Below are positions 11,821 to 21,290 of a stretch of DNA of 64,000 nucleotides, in pieces (the stretch's first letter is position 1; each line of letters begins with the position of its first letter). The translations under genes and the position numbers were made by a program. The DNA comes from Pomphorhynchus laevis (lineage: Eukaryota > Acanthocephala > Palaeacanthocephala > Echinorhynchida > Pomphorhynchidae). The notes beneath the pieces were generated by a model that did not search any database, had not been told where the DNA came from, and saw only the letters and a list, made by a program, of their open reading frames with translations. The DNA lies in contig WNNJ02001838.1 in NCBI GenBank assembly GCA_012934845.2, forward strand, positions 62,001 to 126,000, written 5' to 3'.

Positions 11821-12414
11821 ATGTACTCGATGTTGTTGGTAATTTTACTTGTGTGCAGCAAAATGTCGATATGTTCCGGATTGACAACGACCTACCCTAC
11901 TGGTAATGATGTTACATATGCTAATGAGATTGATAAGAAAGATTCTTCGATTGTGAATGAAGGTATAATTGACAAATCACAAATGATATATAAAAATAGT
12001 GATGGAATTCAAGAGACAAATGGTAAAATAGAATCTACAGATAATTTCAGTTGGTCGAATGAAGATATATCGGAGGGTTTAGGATTGCTTAACAAATTTG
12101 TGAACATTTTTGGTATTAAAAGACATCTTTCTGACAATATGCGGTCTTATCTTCGCAATGTTATGTATAATGCATTTCCTAAAAATTGCCGATTTTACAC
12201 AAAAGATTTTCCAACATATGTAGGAATTGGCGGTGAATACCACGTATATGTTAATGTTCAATGTGGTAGAAAATCCTATGATTACAACTTTCTTATTAAG
12301 GTGCTTGATTACGACAATTTCATTATAAGCTGTATGAAATCATCAGATACATCATGTTACCAGTGCGATCAGGGATCCGATGAACTTTCTCCATTATTAC
12401 TTAAACCACAATAA
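11821..12414 (+). CDS. Secreted protein of unknown function, single exon
   Basis: A 197-residue protein starting at the first ATG after the TATA box. Residues 1-20 form a signal peptide (hydrophobic LLVILLV core, small residues before the likely cut near SG). A low-complexity polar region (20-85) follows, and then a compact domain with five cysteines (residues about 122-183), including PKNCRFYTKDFPTYVGIGG, VQCGRKSYDY and CYQCD. The YHVYVNV and FLIKVLDYDNF strands give a weak cystatin-like feel, which is only an impression. AATAAA lies about 40 bases after the stop. There are no internal stops, the promoter is present and no intron is needed, so the gene may be live. It stands alone among transposons. 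Confidence 0.7.
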   Translation: MYSMLLVILLVCSKMSICSGLTTTYPTGNDVTYANEIDKKDSSIVNEGIIDKSQMIYKNSDGIQETNGKIESTDNFSWSNEDISEGLGLLNKFVNIFGIKRHLSDNMRSYLRNVMYNAFPKNCRFYTKDFPTYVGIGGEYHVYVNVQCGRKSYDYNFLIKVLDYDNFIISCMKSSDTSCYQCDQGSDELSPLLLKPQ

Positions 12415-12444
12415 GAAATCGGAGCTTATATGTTTTGCATTTTC

Positions 12445-12470
12445 GGAGTTATAATAAATAATGTTTTATT
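12445..12470 (+). terminator. Poly(A) signal of secreted-protein gene
   Basis: ATAATAAATAATG lies about 40 bases downstream of the stop codon. It contains AATAAA and is followed by a T-rich stretch. Confidence 0.5.
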
Positions 12471-12596
12471 TAACGTACAATTATCTTTTCTTAAAATGTA
12501 ATTTGCTATATAGCTATAAATTGAGTGTTTTAGTATTTTTCTAGTATTTTTCCAATAAGTTAGGCAAGAAAGATAAGGAAATTTCACAATATTATT

Positions 12597-12640
12597 TTAA
12601 ACGTTTCGGCTTAAGAAAAGCCTTTGTCAGTGCACGTGCA
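12597..12640 (-). ncRNA. Degenerate hammerhead-like motif
   Basis: Read on the minus strand: CTGACAA, a stem AGGCTT...AAGCC, then GAAACG. The first box should be CTGANGA, so one position is off. Compare 17718-17752 and 49116-49150. Probably a remnant of a Penelope end. Confidence 0.4.
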
Positions 12641-12689
12641 GCATTACAAATAATAAGGTTTTTTTTTAAATCCAAAAGGTTAAATGAGT

Positions 12690-14722
12690 CAATAACAACC
12701 AAAATTTTTGTACTCAACCATGGCAGTCTTCTTGATCTATCTTCTTTACGGCCTCTGGTTCAGGGGGATCTGAGCTCACCAACCGATCCACCACGCCGCA
12801 TTCCGATTGAATTACTCGGGTCTTTCACCCCCGAAGAATCCAATCGAGACGGACTATGCTGGGTAAACGAGAGACGAGGAGCTTAAAAGACCTTAGCCTT
12901 TACTCTGGAGGAAGTCCTATCGAAAAGAAGACTAATCCCGAGATAGCCCAAGTGCCCCAGAGGCGCACCTGGGTTTTCCCTTTCAATGACAGATGTTGAT
13001 CCAGTTTCAGGGCCACCTAGCTTTCTTCAGGATACGTTTAAGTCTATCCAGCTCAGCTTTCGCCGACCATTTCACCGTAACGGCGAACCCCAGCTATTTT
13101 ACTCGGCTTGTAAAGGTGGGGAGTGGTTCAGAGGCAAATATGGAGGAGATCGCAGATAATGCTAGTTTCTCAAGTTCTTGCTTTGTTGCATGGGTGCATG
13201 AAAGAATACCACCTTCGATTTTACGGAGTTTAAAATAGATTGGATTGGGTCAGCAGGTTTTTTAATTTTGAAAAGAAACGGCTGATGTAAGAGACTACGT
13301 CTTTTCACCTGCGTCTAATGAACAGGGCTGTGGTTTCATCAGCGTACACCACTAGAGTTTGTTCGAGTTTAAATATTTTAAATAGGTTAATGGAAGCAGC
13401 AAGATATAAGATAGGAGAAAGATGGGAGCTTTGGGGCACACCCGTAATAGGATAGTACTGACATGCTTCAGGGTCGACTTCATAGTAAAATCGGTTGGAG
13501 TACAGCAGAATATCCACACTATACACTATTCTCGCAGGCAACCCGAGGGACCTGAGAGAATAGATCACAAATGGAATGGAGATGCGGTCAAATGCAGCAG
13601 GAAAGTCGTAAAAAGCAGCCACAACTAGACGATGGAAATTGACCTGACAAAACTGCTCCATCTCACAAACTGCTAATGAACCAAACGACCTTTGAAAAAC
13701 CCATGAAAACCTTGAGGGATCAAATCACGCCTACTTAAATAGTCGCAAATTTTACGCGCAAGCGCTTTGTCGTAAATCGACACGAGGGCATTTTGAATCG
13801 AAATGGGTCGCAAAACTTTAGGGCATGAGCATGATTTTTTCTTAGGAATAAAAACACGCTTACTAATATTGACGCCTGCTACATCGGATGGGGAGGCTAA
13901 AAGCATTGTGAGGGCCACCTCTATTCTCTGATCAGCTGTCAAAAGCTGACAGATCCGAGAAGAAAGTGGAGCGACGGATTTGGAGGTGCCCGGGAGTGGA
14001 CCCATGAGTTAAGGATATCCGTAACAGATAGATCCCTACTCCTGAAGTTACACCAAAGCGGGATTAGTTGAGTTGATTGAGTGGCTCCATAGTTGCGTAG
14101 CGCTAGTGACTCTTCCAAAACTTTAACAAGGCCTACATTCCCTATCCAACCCAATGCTCTATCCTTCCAGCAAACAAACTTCTCCTTCTTGAAAATCTTC
14201 CAAAAAGAAGACAGAGAAGGACTAAGGCGAGAAATACTCGTTCTATCCTTACTCAGCTGGAACCTATATCTAGTGCTCCAGTATTCATTCGAGAGAGCCT
14301 GTCTTGAGGAAATAGATAGATTAGGAAGGTTAAGCAGTTTCGCTAGGACCTTTAGTTTTGTTGGAGGAGGATTGTATATACGACCTTTATAGGTTGTCGA
14401 TAAAATCGCGGTAGCTTGCGAAAAGAGGTAGGTATTAAATTCGGCCAAACACTCATTTCCTATTCTGGGAAAGAGTTGGCTAGCCGCTTGAAATAAGGCC
14501 ACTCTGATCGGATCAAAGTGAAACCTTCTTCGAAGCAACATATCTTCCTCAATTCTCTAACGAATTAGGTCATGCGATGTGGACAATTGCTTGCGCGAAT
14601 GCTCCGTGCAGACGGGTTTTAACAACCACCTCGAGTGAAGCAGTAAAATGTCGAGAATAGAATTTTTTATGTGCAATGAAAGGTAGGTAAAGGTGGTTTG
14701 TCAATAAGATAACCGTTCCTAA
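12690..14722 (-). mobile_element. I/Jockey-type LINE, copy B, 5'-truncated
   Basis: Minus-strand copy starting inside the endonuclease (sequence equal to about position 1355 of copy A) and running to its 3' end near 12690. Large pieces are readable: 13939-14541 (end of endonuclease, connector, with LLRRRFHFDP), 13673-14005 (RT fingers, SYLRPISIQNALVSIYDKAL type) and 13305-13661 (RT palm, FYDFPAAFDRIS, GVPQSSHLSPILYLAASI and VVYADETTALF). The motif C box reads YADE in place of YADD. It joins copy C head to head at 14722. Confidence 0.85.
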
Positions 14723-16815
14723 CCCTAGTGAAGAGCTCCTTAAGATCATCCCGCCTGTTAAACTACTCTTGTCTATCCCTATTTTGTTTATCTATATCAC
14801 TCTGTAATAACGATAAGCATGTTAGCATAGCCAATGTCTATATTCAGCCAGGAGAAATACACAAGAACCGTGACCTCCTGGATCGAATATTGGGGAGCGG
14901 TTATGACATGTTACTTGGTGATTTCAACGATAGAATTGGCTTTGGATTAATGCAGCACTCCGCAGAGCAACGATCGACAATCTTATTTATAAACACCTTC
15001 CCCCATCTTTCATTGCTCTACAACAAATTCTCTCCTCGAAATATTACTGCTACATAAGATGTGATTGTTGAAACCCATTTGCACTAAGCAGTCGCGTCAA
15101 CAGCAGACCACGTCTCATGACCTAATTTGCTGGCGGCTAGAGGACGATCCGATGCTTAGAAGAAGGTTTCACTTTGACCCTACTGGAGCTCTAGATATAG
15201 GCTTTAGCTGAGCAGGAATAGGGCAAGCATTGCTCACCTAAACCCTTCTCAGGCTTTCTTCTGGAAGATATTCAAGAAGGAGAAGTTTGTCTGCTGGAAG
15301 GATAGAGCCTTGGTTTGGATTGGTAGCATAGGCCTTGACAAAGTTTTAGAGGAGTCACTTTCCTTACATAATTATGGAGCCACTCAATCTCCCCAACCAA
15401 TCCCGCCTTGGTGTGACTTCAGGAGTAAGGACTGATCGGTTACAGATATCCTTAACTCCTGGTAACCACTCCCAGGCATCTCCAAATCGCACGCACCACT
15501 CTCTACTTGTGTCTGTCAGCGTTTGACATACAGTCAGAGAAAGGAGGTCGCCATCACAATGTAATTAGCCTCCCCTTCCGACATAGCGTACATCAACATC
15601 AGCCGTCGAGTTTTTTTTATCTAAAAAGAGATTGATCACTTGTTCTAAAGATCCGCGGCTCATCTTGATTCAAAACGCCCGCATATTCATATACGAGAAA
15701 GCGCTTGCGCGTAGAATCCGTGTTCATTTATGTAGGCGTATTTTAATTCCAAATTACGTTTGGGATCAAATCCATAAGTTGTGTCAGGATAATAGTCATC
15801 AGCATGCTGTGTCTGTTTTTCTTGATTTTTCAGCCGCATATGACCGGATCTCAATTTCCTTCGTTATCTCCTCTATCAGGTCCCTTGGGTTGACAGCGAC
15901 AATTGTTAACAGGGTGGAGATATTGCTGTACACCAAGCTGTTCTACTATAAAGACGACCCTGATGCGCGTCAATTCTACTCCATTACGGGTGTACCTCAA
16001 GGATCCCCACTTTCTCCTATCTTATATCTTGCTGCATCCATTGTACTATTCAAGAATTTTAAACGTGATCAACATCTAGTGGTATATGCTGATGATACCA
16101 CAGCCTTGTTCTCTGGACGCAGGTGCAAATATGTAATCTCTTACATCAACCGTTTATTTTTAAGATTAAAAGATCAGTTGTCCCTATCCAATCTTATTTT
16201 AAACTCCTCTAAATCGAAGGTGGTAGTTTTTCATGGCGCACCTGCCACAAAAAGAAACTTAAGAGACTAGCACTCTCTGCACTCTCCTCCATTTTGCAGC
16301 ATCAACCATTCACCATCTTCACGAGTAGAGTAAAATATCTGGGGTCACCGTTACGATGAATTAGTCGGCGAAAGCTGATCTGGATAGACTTAAACGTATC
16401 ATAAAGAAAGCTAGGTGGGCTCTGAAACGGGCCCAGCATCTGTCATTGAATGGGATAACCCAAGTGCGCCTCTGGGGTACTTGGGCTATCTCGGGATTAG
16501 TCTTCTTCTCACGAGGACGTCCCCCAGAACAAAGACTAAGGTTTCTCAAGCTCCTCATCTCGAGATTACCAACCATAGTCCGCCTTGACTGGACTCTTAG
16601 GTGTGTGAGACCCCGAATGGTTCAGTCAGAGGGCCGCGCGCTGGTGCGGCCGAGGGGGTTAGATCCCTCTGGACCTGAGGCCGTAAAGATAAGTTGAAGA
16701 TTTTAAAACACACGTCGTGAACGGCTTCTATTGAGAGTTGTCTTTTGCATGTTTTTGTTTCTTAAAGTTTTTATCGGTTATATAGTTATTAATAAAACTC
16801 TTATTATTATAATTC
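14723..16815 (+). mobile_element. I/Jockey-type LINE, copy C, 5'-truncated
   Basis: Plus-strand copy starting in the endonuclease at about position 1110 of copy A. It shows NVYIQPGEIHKN and GYDMLLGDFNDR (14728-15057). About 200 bases are deleted near 15183. The RT is at 15632-16270, with FLDFSAAYDRIS, GVPQGSPLSPILYLAASI and VVYADDTTALF, all motif boxes good. The C-terminal region follows at 16446-16697, then a 3' tail AGTTTTTATCGG...AATAAAACTC. The KGRSVHSAVGE part of the RT is missing. Its tail is fused directly to REL-LINE sequence. Confidence 0.88.
15632..16270 (+). pseudogene. LINE copy C reverse-transcriptase core
   Basis: Longest uninterrupted RT piece of this LINE family in the window (212 residues). 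It has motif A (VFLDFSAAYDRISISF), motif B (TGVPQGSPLSPILY), motif C (YADDTTALF) and the following LRLKDQLSLSNLILN helix. An internal deletion upstream removes part of the fingers. It ends in a stop before the thumb. Upstream and downstream pieces lie in other frames. Confidence 0.8.
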
Positions 16816-17300
16816 CGTATCGCATGCGCTTTACGCATCGTAGTCCCGGTTTGCCAACCTCATACATGTCGCTGGGAATATAAATAAACTCACAAGGCAC
16901 TCATGGCTTCAGTTGTTCACGTTCCGCAGGTCGGTTTACCAGACACTATTTAGTTAATTCAATTATTCTGAATACTTAAAAAGGCCCAAATCCCAAGCCG
17001 TCTAGAACCTTTAGGGTTGTTCCGATTCTATGGCAAACGCCCAGACGGCGTTACAATAGTTTCATTTGGAATGCGGCAAATTCGCATGTTGGGACTTCAC
17101 ATGCATGGACCCACTAGCTCCCAGTCACCAGGTGACAGCTCTAGCAGGATCCGGATCAATAGCTACGGAAGCTCAAGGCAGAAGGAGAATAAAGTACGAG
17201 GGAATTTCAGCAGTAGGGTTGGACTTAATCCCATAGCCATCGAAATCACTGGTGCGATGGGTAAAGAAGCATTTAACTTCTTCCGCTTGCTCAACAAAAA
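16816..17300 (+). mobile_element. REL-type LINE 3' fragment fused behind copy C
   Basis: Begins in the middle of the REL LINE coding region (words ALRIVVPVCQPHTCRW, matching LRLG...C-P-H-C-CG in relatives). It continues through GTHGFSCSRSAGRFTRH (zinc knuckle) and KRPDGVTIVS (nuclease box, 17017-17319) and ends in LLNKKF. The same fusion, at the same point, is found in the other orientation at 41.75-42.33 kb. Confidence 0.75.
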
Positions 17301-17340
17301 GTTTTTATCGGTCGTATAGTTATTAATAAAACCCTTACTT
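17300..17340 (+). repeat. Second copy of the I-LINE 3' tail
   Basis: AGTTTTTATCGGTCGTATAG, then TTATTAATAAAACCCTTA, nearly repeats the tail of copy C at 16768-16815. The REL fragment is therefore bracketed by two tails in the same direction. This is either a tiny, heavily 5'-truncated second insertion or a product of template switching. Confidence 0.55.
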
Positions 17341-17344
17341 ACTT

Positions 17345-17717
17345 ATATATTGCTGGTTGTTACGCTTGCAAGGTCTAACAACAAGTAATAATCAGCAAGT
17401 GGATCAAGCGCTAACAACCAACAATACTAACAAGATTGTTAGTATGCTCCCAGGGAGCTAAAAAGTTTCAGTTTCAAAATTGTAGATGTTGTCAAAAACC
17501 GAAATTCGATTAAATGCAGAGCAGACTATCACATGACTCCTAGACGAGTTAATACTACACAATCTGATATATATATTTATATATATTAAAATCATATATA
17601 TAGAGTGTCAGGACTGCCGTATGCGATCATCGAAGACCAACTATTGAAAAAGCAGACCAACTGCTTTTATTCTATGTGAATAGAATAAAAGCAGAAGACA
17701 GGAACAATATTTTTGTT
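17345..17717. other. AT-rich spacer with strong hairpin
   Basis: No gene is seen. Holds a (TA)-rich run near 17565-17600 and a perfect 15-bp hairpin (CTGCTTTTATTCTAT at 17661-17675 paired with 17680-17694, loop GTGA) just before the Penelope 3' end. Confidence 0.6.
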
Positions 17718-17752
17718 TAAAACGTTTCAACCCTTCCGGGTTTTCGTCAGTC
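17718..17752 (-). ncRNA. Hammerhead-like motif at Penelope 3' end
   Basis: On the minus strand: CTGACGA, stem AACCC...GGGTT, then GAAACG. This is the CUGANGA / stem II / GAAA order of hammerhead ribozymes, which Penelope-like elements are known to carry. It overlaps the C-terminal end of the GIY-YIG ORF, which stops at 17727. The flanking stem I is weak. Confidence 0.55.
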
Positions 17753-18560
17753 TATCTACAACACAAACACAAATTAAAAAACTACACGCAGAATAAAAGG
17801 AATACACGCCAAAAGAAAATCGAAACAAAACCGAGAATTGTTGGCCTACGTCTCGCCATGTGTAAATGTGTTTATCGTCGTTGATGCCTGGCTGTTCGTC
17901 GGTGTAGAGCTTTCCTATCCACTTTTGCTCCACCGCTCTTCGTTCTGCCTCATCGACAACGATATCGAGAATCTGGTAGCTCATATCGTGATCCTTTCCT
18001 TCTTTAATCACATGTGAAGCTATGCCGTCTGATTTCATCCCTATCTTAATGTGGTGTCTTCTCTTGTTGAGACGGTCTTTTAACGCATGCTTCGTCTCAC
18101 CAACGTACTGTACGTGGTACTTTTCACACGTTCCTAAATACACCACTCCCTTTGTTTCGCATGATGCATTTTGTTTGATCTTGTAGTGCTGCTCTGTTGC
18201 ACTTCCTATAATTTCACTGTTCACATTGATGATAGGGCAGCACTTGCAACTCTTGTCCTCACACCTGATTGCCGAATAATCTTGCTTATCTCGCGCATTT
18301 AGATCGCTCCGCACCAGCGCTGATTTAATCTTGCGCCTAGACCGGTAGTAGACCTTTGTGCCTCTTATCTTAGACCCTGTCTGGTTATTCACCGTTTGTG
18401 TCAACCTCCTTACGTCAGTGTCGAAGTACCTCAGTGTGGGACAATAATTGGTTACCACCAGTGTCCTAGAGACATCTTTCGATGTGCGCAATTCCTGGGG
18501 AATCAAACAACCCTTAATCAGGGTGGTGACTAGGCGTCTCTGGTAGCCACGCTTTATCAA
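17727..18560 (-). CDS. Penelope-like element, GIY-YIG endonuclease part (copy G)
   Basis: A continuous 277-residue reading frame. Residues 1-110 are the linker after the RT, which is itself absent. CEDKSCKCC is a cysteine cluster. The GIY-YIG core is GVVYLGTCEKYHVQYVGETK (about residues 137-156), with the following LKDRLNKRRHHI helix. The domain ends with EQKWIGKLYTDEQPGIND. The final residues run into the hammerhead-like region. The nuclease nicks target DNA for insertion of the element. Without an RT this copy cannot move by itself. Confidence 0.8.
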   Translation of the reverse strand: MIKRGYQRRLVTTLIKGCLIPQELRTSKDVSRTLVVTNYCPTLRYFDTDVRRLTQTVNNQTGSKIRGTKVYYRSRRKIKSALVRSDLNARDKQDYSAIRCEDKSCKCCPIINVNSEIIGSATEQHYKIKQNASCETKGVVYLGTCEKYHVQYVGETKHALKDRLNKRRHHIKIGMKSDGIASHVIKEGKDHDMSYQILDIVVDEAERRAVEQKWIGKLYTDEQPGINDDKHIYTWRDVGQQFSVLFRFSFGVYSFYSACSFLICVCVVDRLTKTRKG

Positions 18561-18583
18561 TGCTCATGCGAGCATGTCAAGAT

Positions 18584-18830
18584 GTTTGATCCGTGCTCTG
18601 TGATCGCTGCAGAGTCGAACAATTCGACGTGCCTCGTTCTTAATCATACTTAATTAAGTGGACTTTGAGTGGTTGCTTCGAGCATGAAGGTAGGTATATG
18701 TTTGATTGTTTGATCCGTGCTCTGTGATCGCTGCAGAATCGAACAATTCGACGTACCTCGTTCTTAATCGTATTTAATTTCGTGGAATTCGAGTGGTTGC
18801 TTCGTCATGTAGGTAGTCTTTGATGGTATA
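18584..18830. repeat. Two tandem copies of a 124-bp unit
   Basis: Units start at 18584 and 18708 with GTTTGATCCGTGCTCTGTG and share GAACAATTCGACGT and the GTGGTTGCTTCG end. They separate the divergent Penelope copies G and P, and may be the element's terminal repeat. Confidence 0.65.
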
Positions 18831-18937
18831 TATAATTTAAATCCAGGGCGTATGTATTTGTTACCAAAAATCCACAATATCAGAACCCGTGCCCGGAAAG
18901 ACCGATCATATCGAACTGTGGTACCGCAACTGAATCA

Positions 18938-19975
18938 ATGTCGAAATATCTACATAGCGAATTAAAAGAATTGTTAAAAAACGTAAAATCTTATGTTGCG
19001 AGCACAGACGACGTACTACGAAAACTTGTGAATCTGCATTTCGAAAATCCCCCTACACTTGCGACATTAGACGTAGAGTCGTTATACACAAGTATTGACA
19101 ATACAAAAGGCATTGAAGCTGTGTATAAAAGGATGACGATGGCAAATTGGGAAGTTACACGTAAAGACAATATTGCTAGCATGCTCAAGACAGTATTGGA
19201 AAACAATTATTTTGAATTCAACGGACAGTATTTTCATCAAGTATCAGGCACTGCAATGGGCACATCAATTGCTCCGGTGTATGCAAATCTATACGTAGCC
19301 CAAATCGAAGAAGATTTTCTATCAGGTTTAAACAAAAAACCAGAGCTCTGGCTACGTTATATAGACGATATACTTATAGTTTGGCCAGGCGATACGAACA
19401 ATCTTAAATGTACAATTAATGAGTTGAATTCACGAAGCGAACTTAAATTTAATCTCGATATCACAGACGAAGCACAGTATGTACACTTCTTAGACATTGG
19501 GATCCAATGGACCACTGATGGGATTGAAACACGGATGTACAAGAAAGAAAACTGGGTACCCACGTACATACATCAACGCAGTTGTCATCCAAAGCACATG
19601 AAACGAAATATGATTTTTAACGAGATGCTTCGATGCAAGAAGATTTGTTCATCAAATAAAATATTCGAACAGGAGGTTCCGACAATCATTCAACATTTTA
19701 TGGAGAGAGGTTACAGCCGGAAGATAGGAATTCAACAGGCCCGGAAAGTCAGGCAAATCTCACGAGACAAACTACTTAAAAAGAAAGATTCTAACAAGAA
19801 TGACTATTGCTATACGCCCATAACATACCATCCAGCGTTGAAAAATCTTCCACACGACATCCTCAAAGCATACAAAGAGACGGTTCCGAAAGAAATGGTT
19901 CACTCCATAGAACCTAAGGTGTTTTTCAAAACAGCACAGAGTATTCTGAAAATTCTAGTACATTCTAAGATTTAA
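18938..19975 (+). CDS. Penelope-like reverse transcriptase
   Basis: A 345-residue frame. RT motifs are TLDVESLYTSI (A, residues 42-52), SGTAMGTSIAPVYANLYVAQ (B, about 102-121) and LRYIDDILIVW (C, about 138-148). HFLDIGIQW follows, and then the Penelope-typical CHPKHMKRNMIFNEMLRCKK segment. YIDD carries both catalytic aspartates. RTs of this group are relatives of telomerase. The first methionine is probably internal, since conserved RT residues lie just upstream in the same frame (ISNCGTATES). Confidence 0.85.
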   Translation: MSKYLHSELKELLKNVKSYVASTDDVLRKLVNLHFENPPTLATLDVESLYTSIDNTKGIEAVYKRMTMANWEVTRKDNIASMLKTVLENNYFEFNGQYFHQVSGTAMGTSIAPVYANLYVAQIEEDFLSGLNKKPELWLRYIDDILIVWPGDTNNLKCTINELNSRSELKFNLDITDEAQYVHFLDIGIQWTTDGIETRMYKKENWVPTYIHQRSCHPKHMKRNMIFNEMLRCKKICSSNKIFEQEVPTIIQHFMERGYSRKIGIQQARKVRQISRDKLLKKKDSNKNDYCYTPITYHPALKNLPHDILKAYKETVPKEMVHSIEPKVFFKTAQSILKILVHSKI

Positions 19976-20011
19976 ACAAATAGAAAGAAAAGTGCTAGAT
20001 CATACGAAGGA

Positions 20012-20299
20012 ATGACGAAATGCAATAGACCACGTTGTGCGGCTTGTAAAGAAATCCAAGAAACCAAATTCTTTAAGAGCTCCTTCACCGACTTGACCTA
20101 CAAAATAAAAGGCAACTTTAATTGCCGAACGGAAGGTAACATTTACCAGACAGAATGTACTGACTGCAAGTTGCAGTACGTCGGAGAAACCGGTCGAGCA
20201 CTTAAGAATAGATTAACGAATAGGAGAGCAAACGTTCGAAACAAATTACTTAAAAATCTGAACAGCAAAATCAAAAGGAAGAATCTACCAGAGGATTGA
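20012..20299 (+). CDS. Penelope-like GIY-YIG endonuclease, partial
   Basis: Ninety-five residues. It has the cysteine cluster CNRPRCAACKE, then CRTEGNIYQTECTDC and LQYVGETGRALKNRL, the GIY-YIG core in the form NIYQ...YVGET. The frame ends early; a further piece of the domain reads in another frame to about 20430. It is normally fused to the RT, so this copy is broken between the two. Confidence 0.75.
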   Translation: MTKCNRPRCAACKEIQETKFFKSSFTDLTYKIKGNFNCRTEGNIYQTECTDCKLQYVGETGRALKNRLTNRRANVRNKLLKNLNSKIKRKNLPED

Positions 20300-20433
20300 C
20301 CTTCAACACTGATGGAGTTGTCGAACACTGTGCACAATATCCGAATCATACCGTAAAAACAACCATTATCGAAGGTGATCTGTTTAATGTAGCGATCCGA
20401 AAGAAACGTGAACATTATTGTAGATATTAATTT

Positions 20434-20475
20434 CTGAAGAAAACCATCAGTTGGTCGAAAGCTTGAATAAAACGA
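20434..20475 (+). ncRNA. Hammerhead-like motif at 3' end of Penelope copy P
   Basis: CTGAAGA, a stem ACCA...TGGT, then CGAAAG. It lies just after the GIY-YIG region, the same place as in copy G. The sequence after GAAA is not a good stem III, so it is degenerate. Confidence 0.5.
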
Positions 20476-20499
20476 TTAACTTTGTGTTTCCGGTTTGAC

Positions 20500-21290
20500 T
20501 TAAAATCCTAGTATTAATACAATAAATAAAAAAATATATAATTCCATCCGATGATTCAGATTAAGGGTAGTTCTGTATTTCGAGCTTTAAACACTGTTTA
20601 AGCGTGTGTTAAGGTGCCTATGGATACTAATTAAAGTCACGGTACTGATGAGCTCCGTTATAGCTATACCGTTGTGGAAGCTTGTTGTCGCACATAAGAT
20701 GACTGGGCATACGTAGCGACTTTGAATATTGCAAGAATAATTCGGTTCTATTTCTTGATCTGATGAGGATATATAGAATGCTGCCTGGTTTTTATGCCTC
20801 CTCATGAGGAAAACATAGTGATTTATATATATAGAACACTGGAAAACATAGTGATTTATTTACAAGTACACGATTGAGTGTCACAGTGCAGGTGTACAAC
20901 AAATTATATATATAATTATACATATAAATATAAATAAATATATATATGAGAAACCAAGCAACCAGTGAGAAAGAAGCAACGACAGCAAGTGAAATTCCTG
21001 CCGAATAAAATTAAAATGGACCGGAAAGCAAATGGTTAGTTTAAATAGGCTAGGCCAATGCTACCATATCAGCAAATTCTCGGAGATGCCTTTTTTAATA
21101 TATCACAAGGCAGCCGAAACGACTGATACTAGTTCACCCTACTGATGAGTGCTGCCGGCTACCATCAGCTCGTCTAGGAGTGATAAGGAAGTCCGCTCTA
21201 CTTGTAATCGAACTCAAGATTTTGGCAACATCCACAATTATGAAACTGAAGCTTATTTGCTCCCGGAGCACAGTTTAACACAGTCAGGTA
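20500..21290. other. Non-coding stretch
   Basis: No gene is recognised. A 22-base phrase ending AACATAGTGATTTAT occurs twice near 20810-20865, around a run of TA repeats. A mixed-composition stretch lies at 21110-21260 with no coding signal. Confidence 0.5.

Larger units (their letters stand above)
18845..20430 (+). mobile_element. Penelope-like element, copy P (RT plus GIY-YIG)
   Basis: Parts are: the region before the RT with LLPKIH and RPIISNCGTATE (18848-18930), RT (18938-19975), a linker with cysteines, GIY-YIG (20012-20299) and a C-terminal piece in another frame (to about 20430), then a hammerhead-like motif. The order RT then endonuclease is that of the Penelope group. It is broken in about three places and looks dead, but the RT frame itself is long and clean. 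It lies head to head with copy G. Confidence 0.85.

Noticed and set aside
11821-12414. Naming the secreted protein a cystatin
   Set aside because: Only a loose pattern of strands and cysteines is seen; the QxVxG-type inhibitory loop is not clear.
12690-16815. Twin priming (one LINE with an inverted 5' part) for copies B and C
   Set aside because: Both halves contain the same endonuclease-to-tail region, whereas twin priming would split one element into non-overlapping parts.
21110-21260. Hammerhead-like CTGATGAG word
   Set aside because: No GAAA box or stem II follows, so the word alone is not enough.
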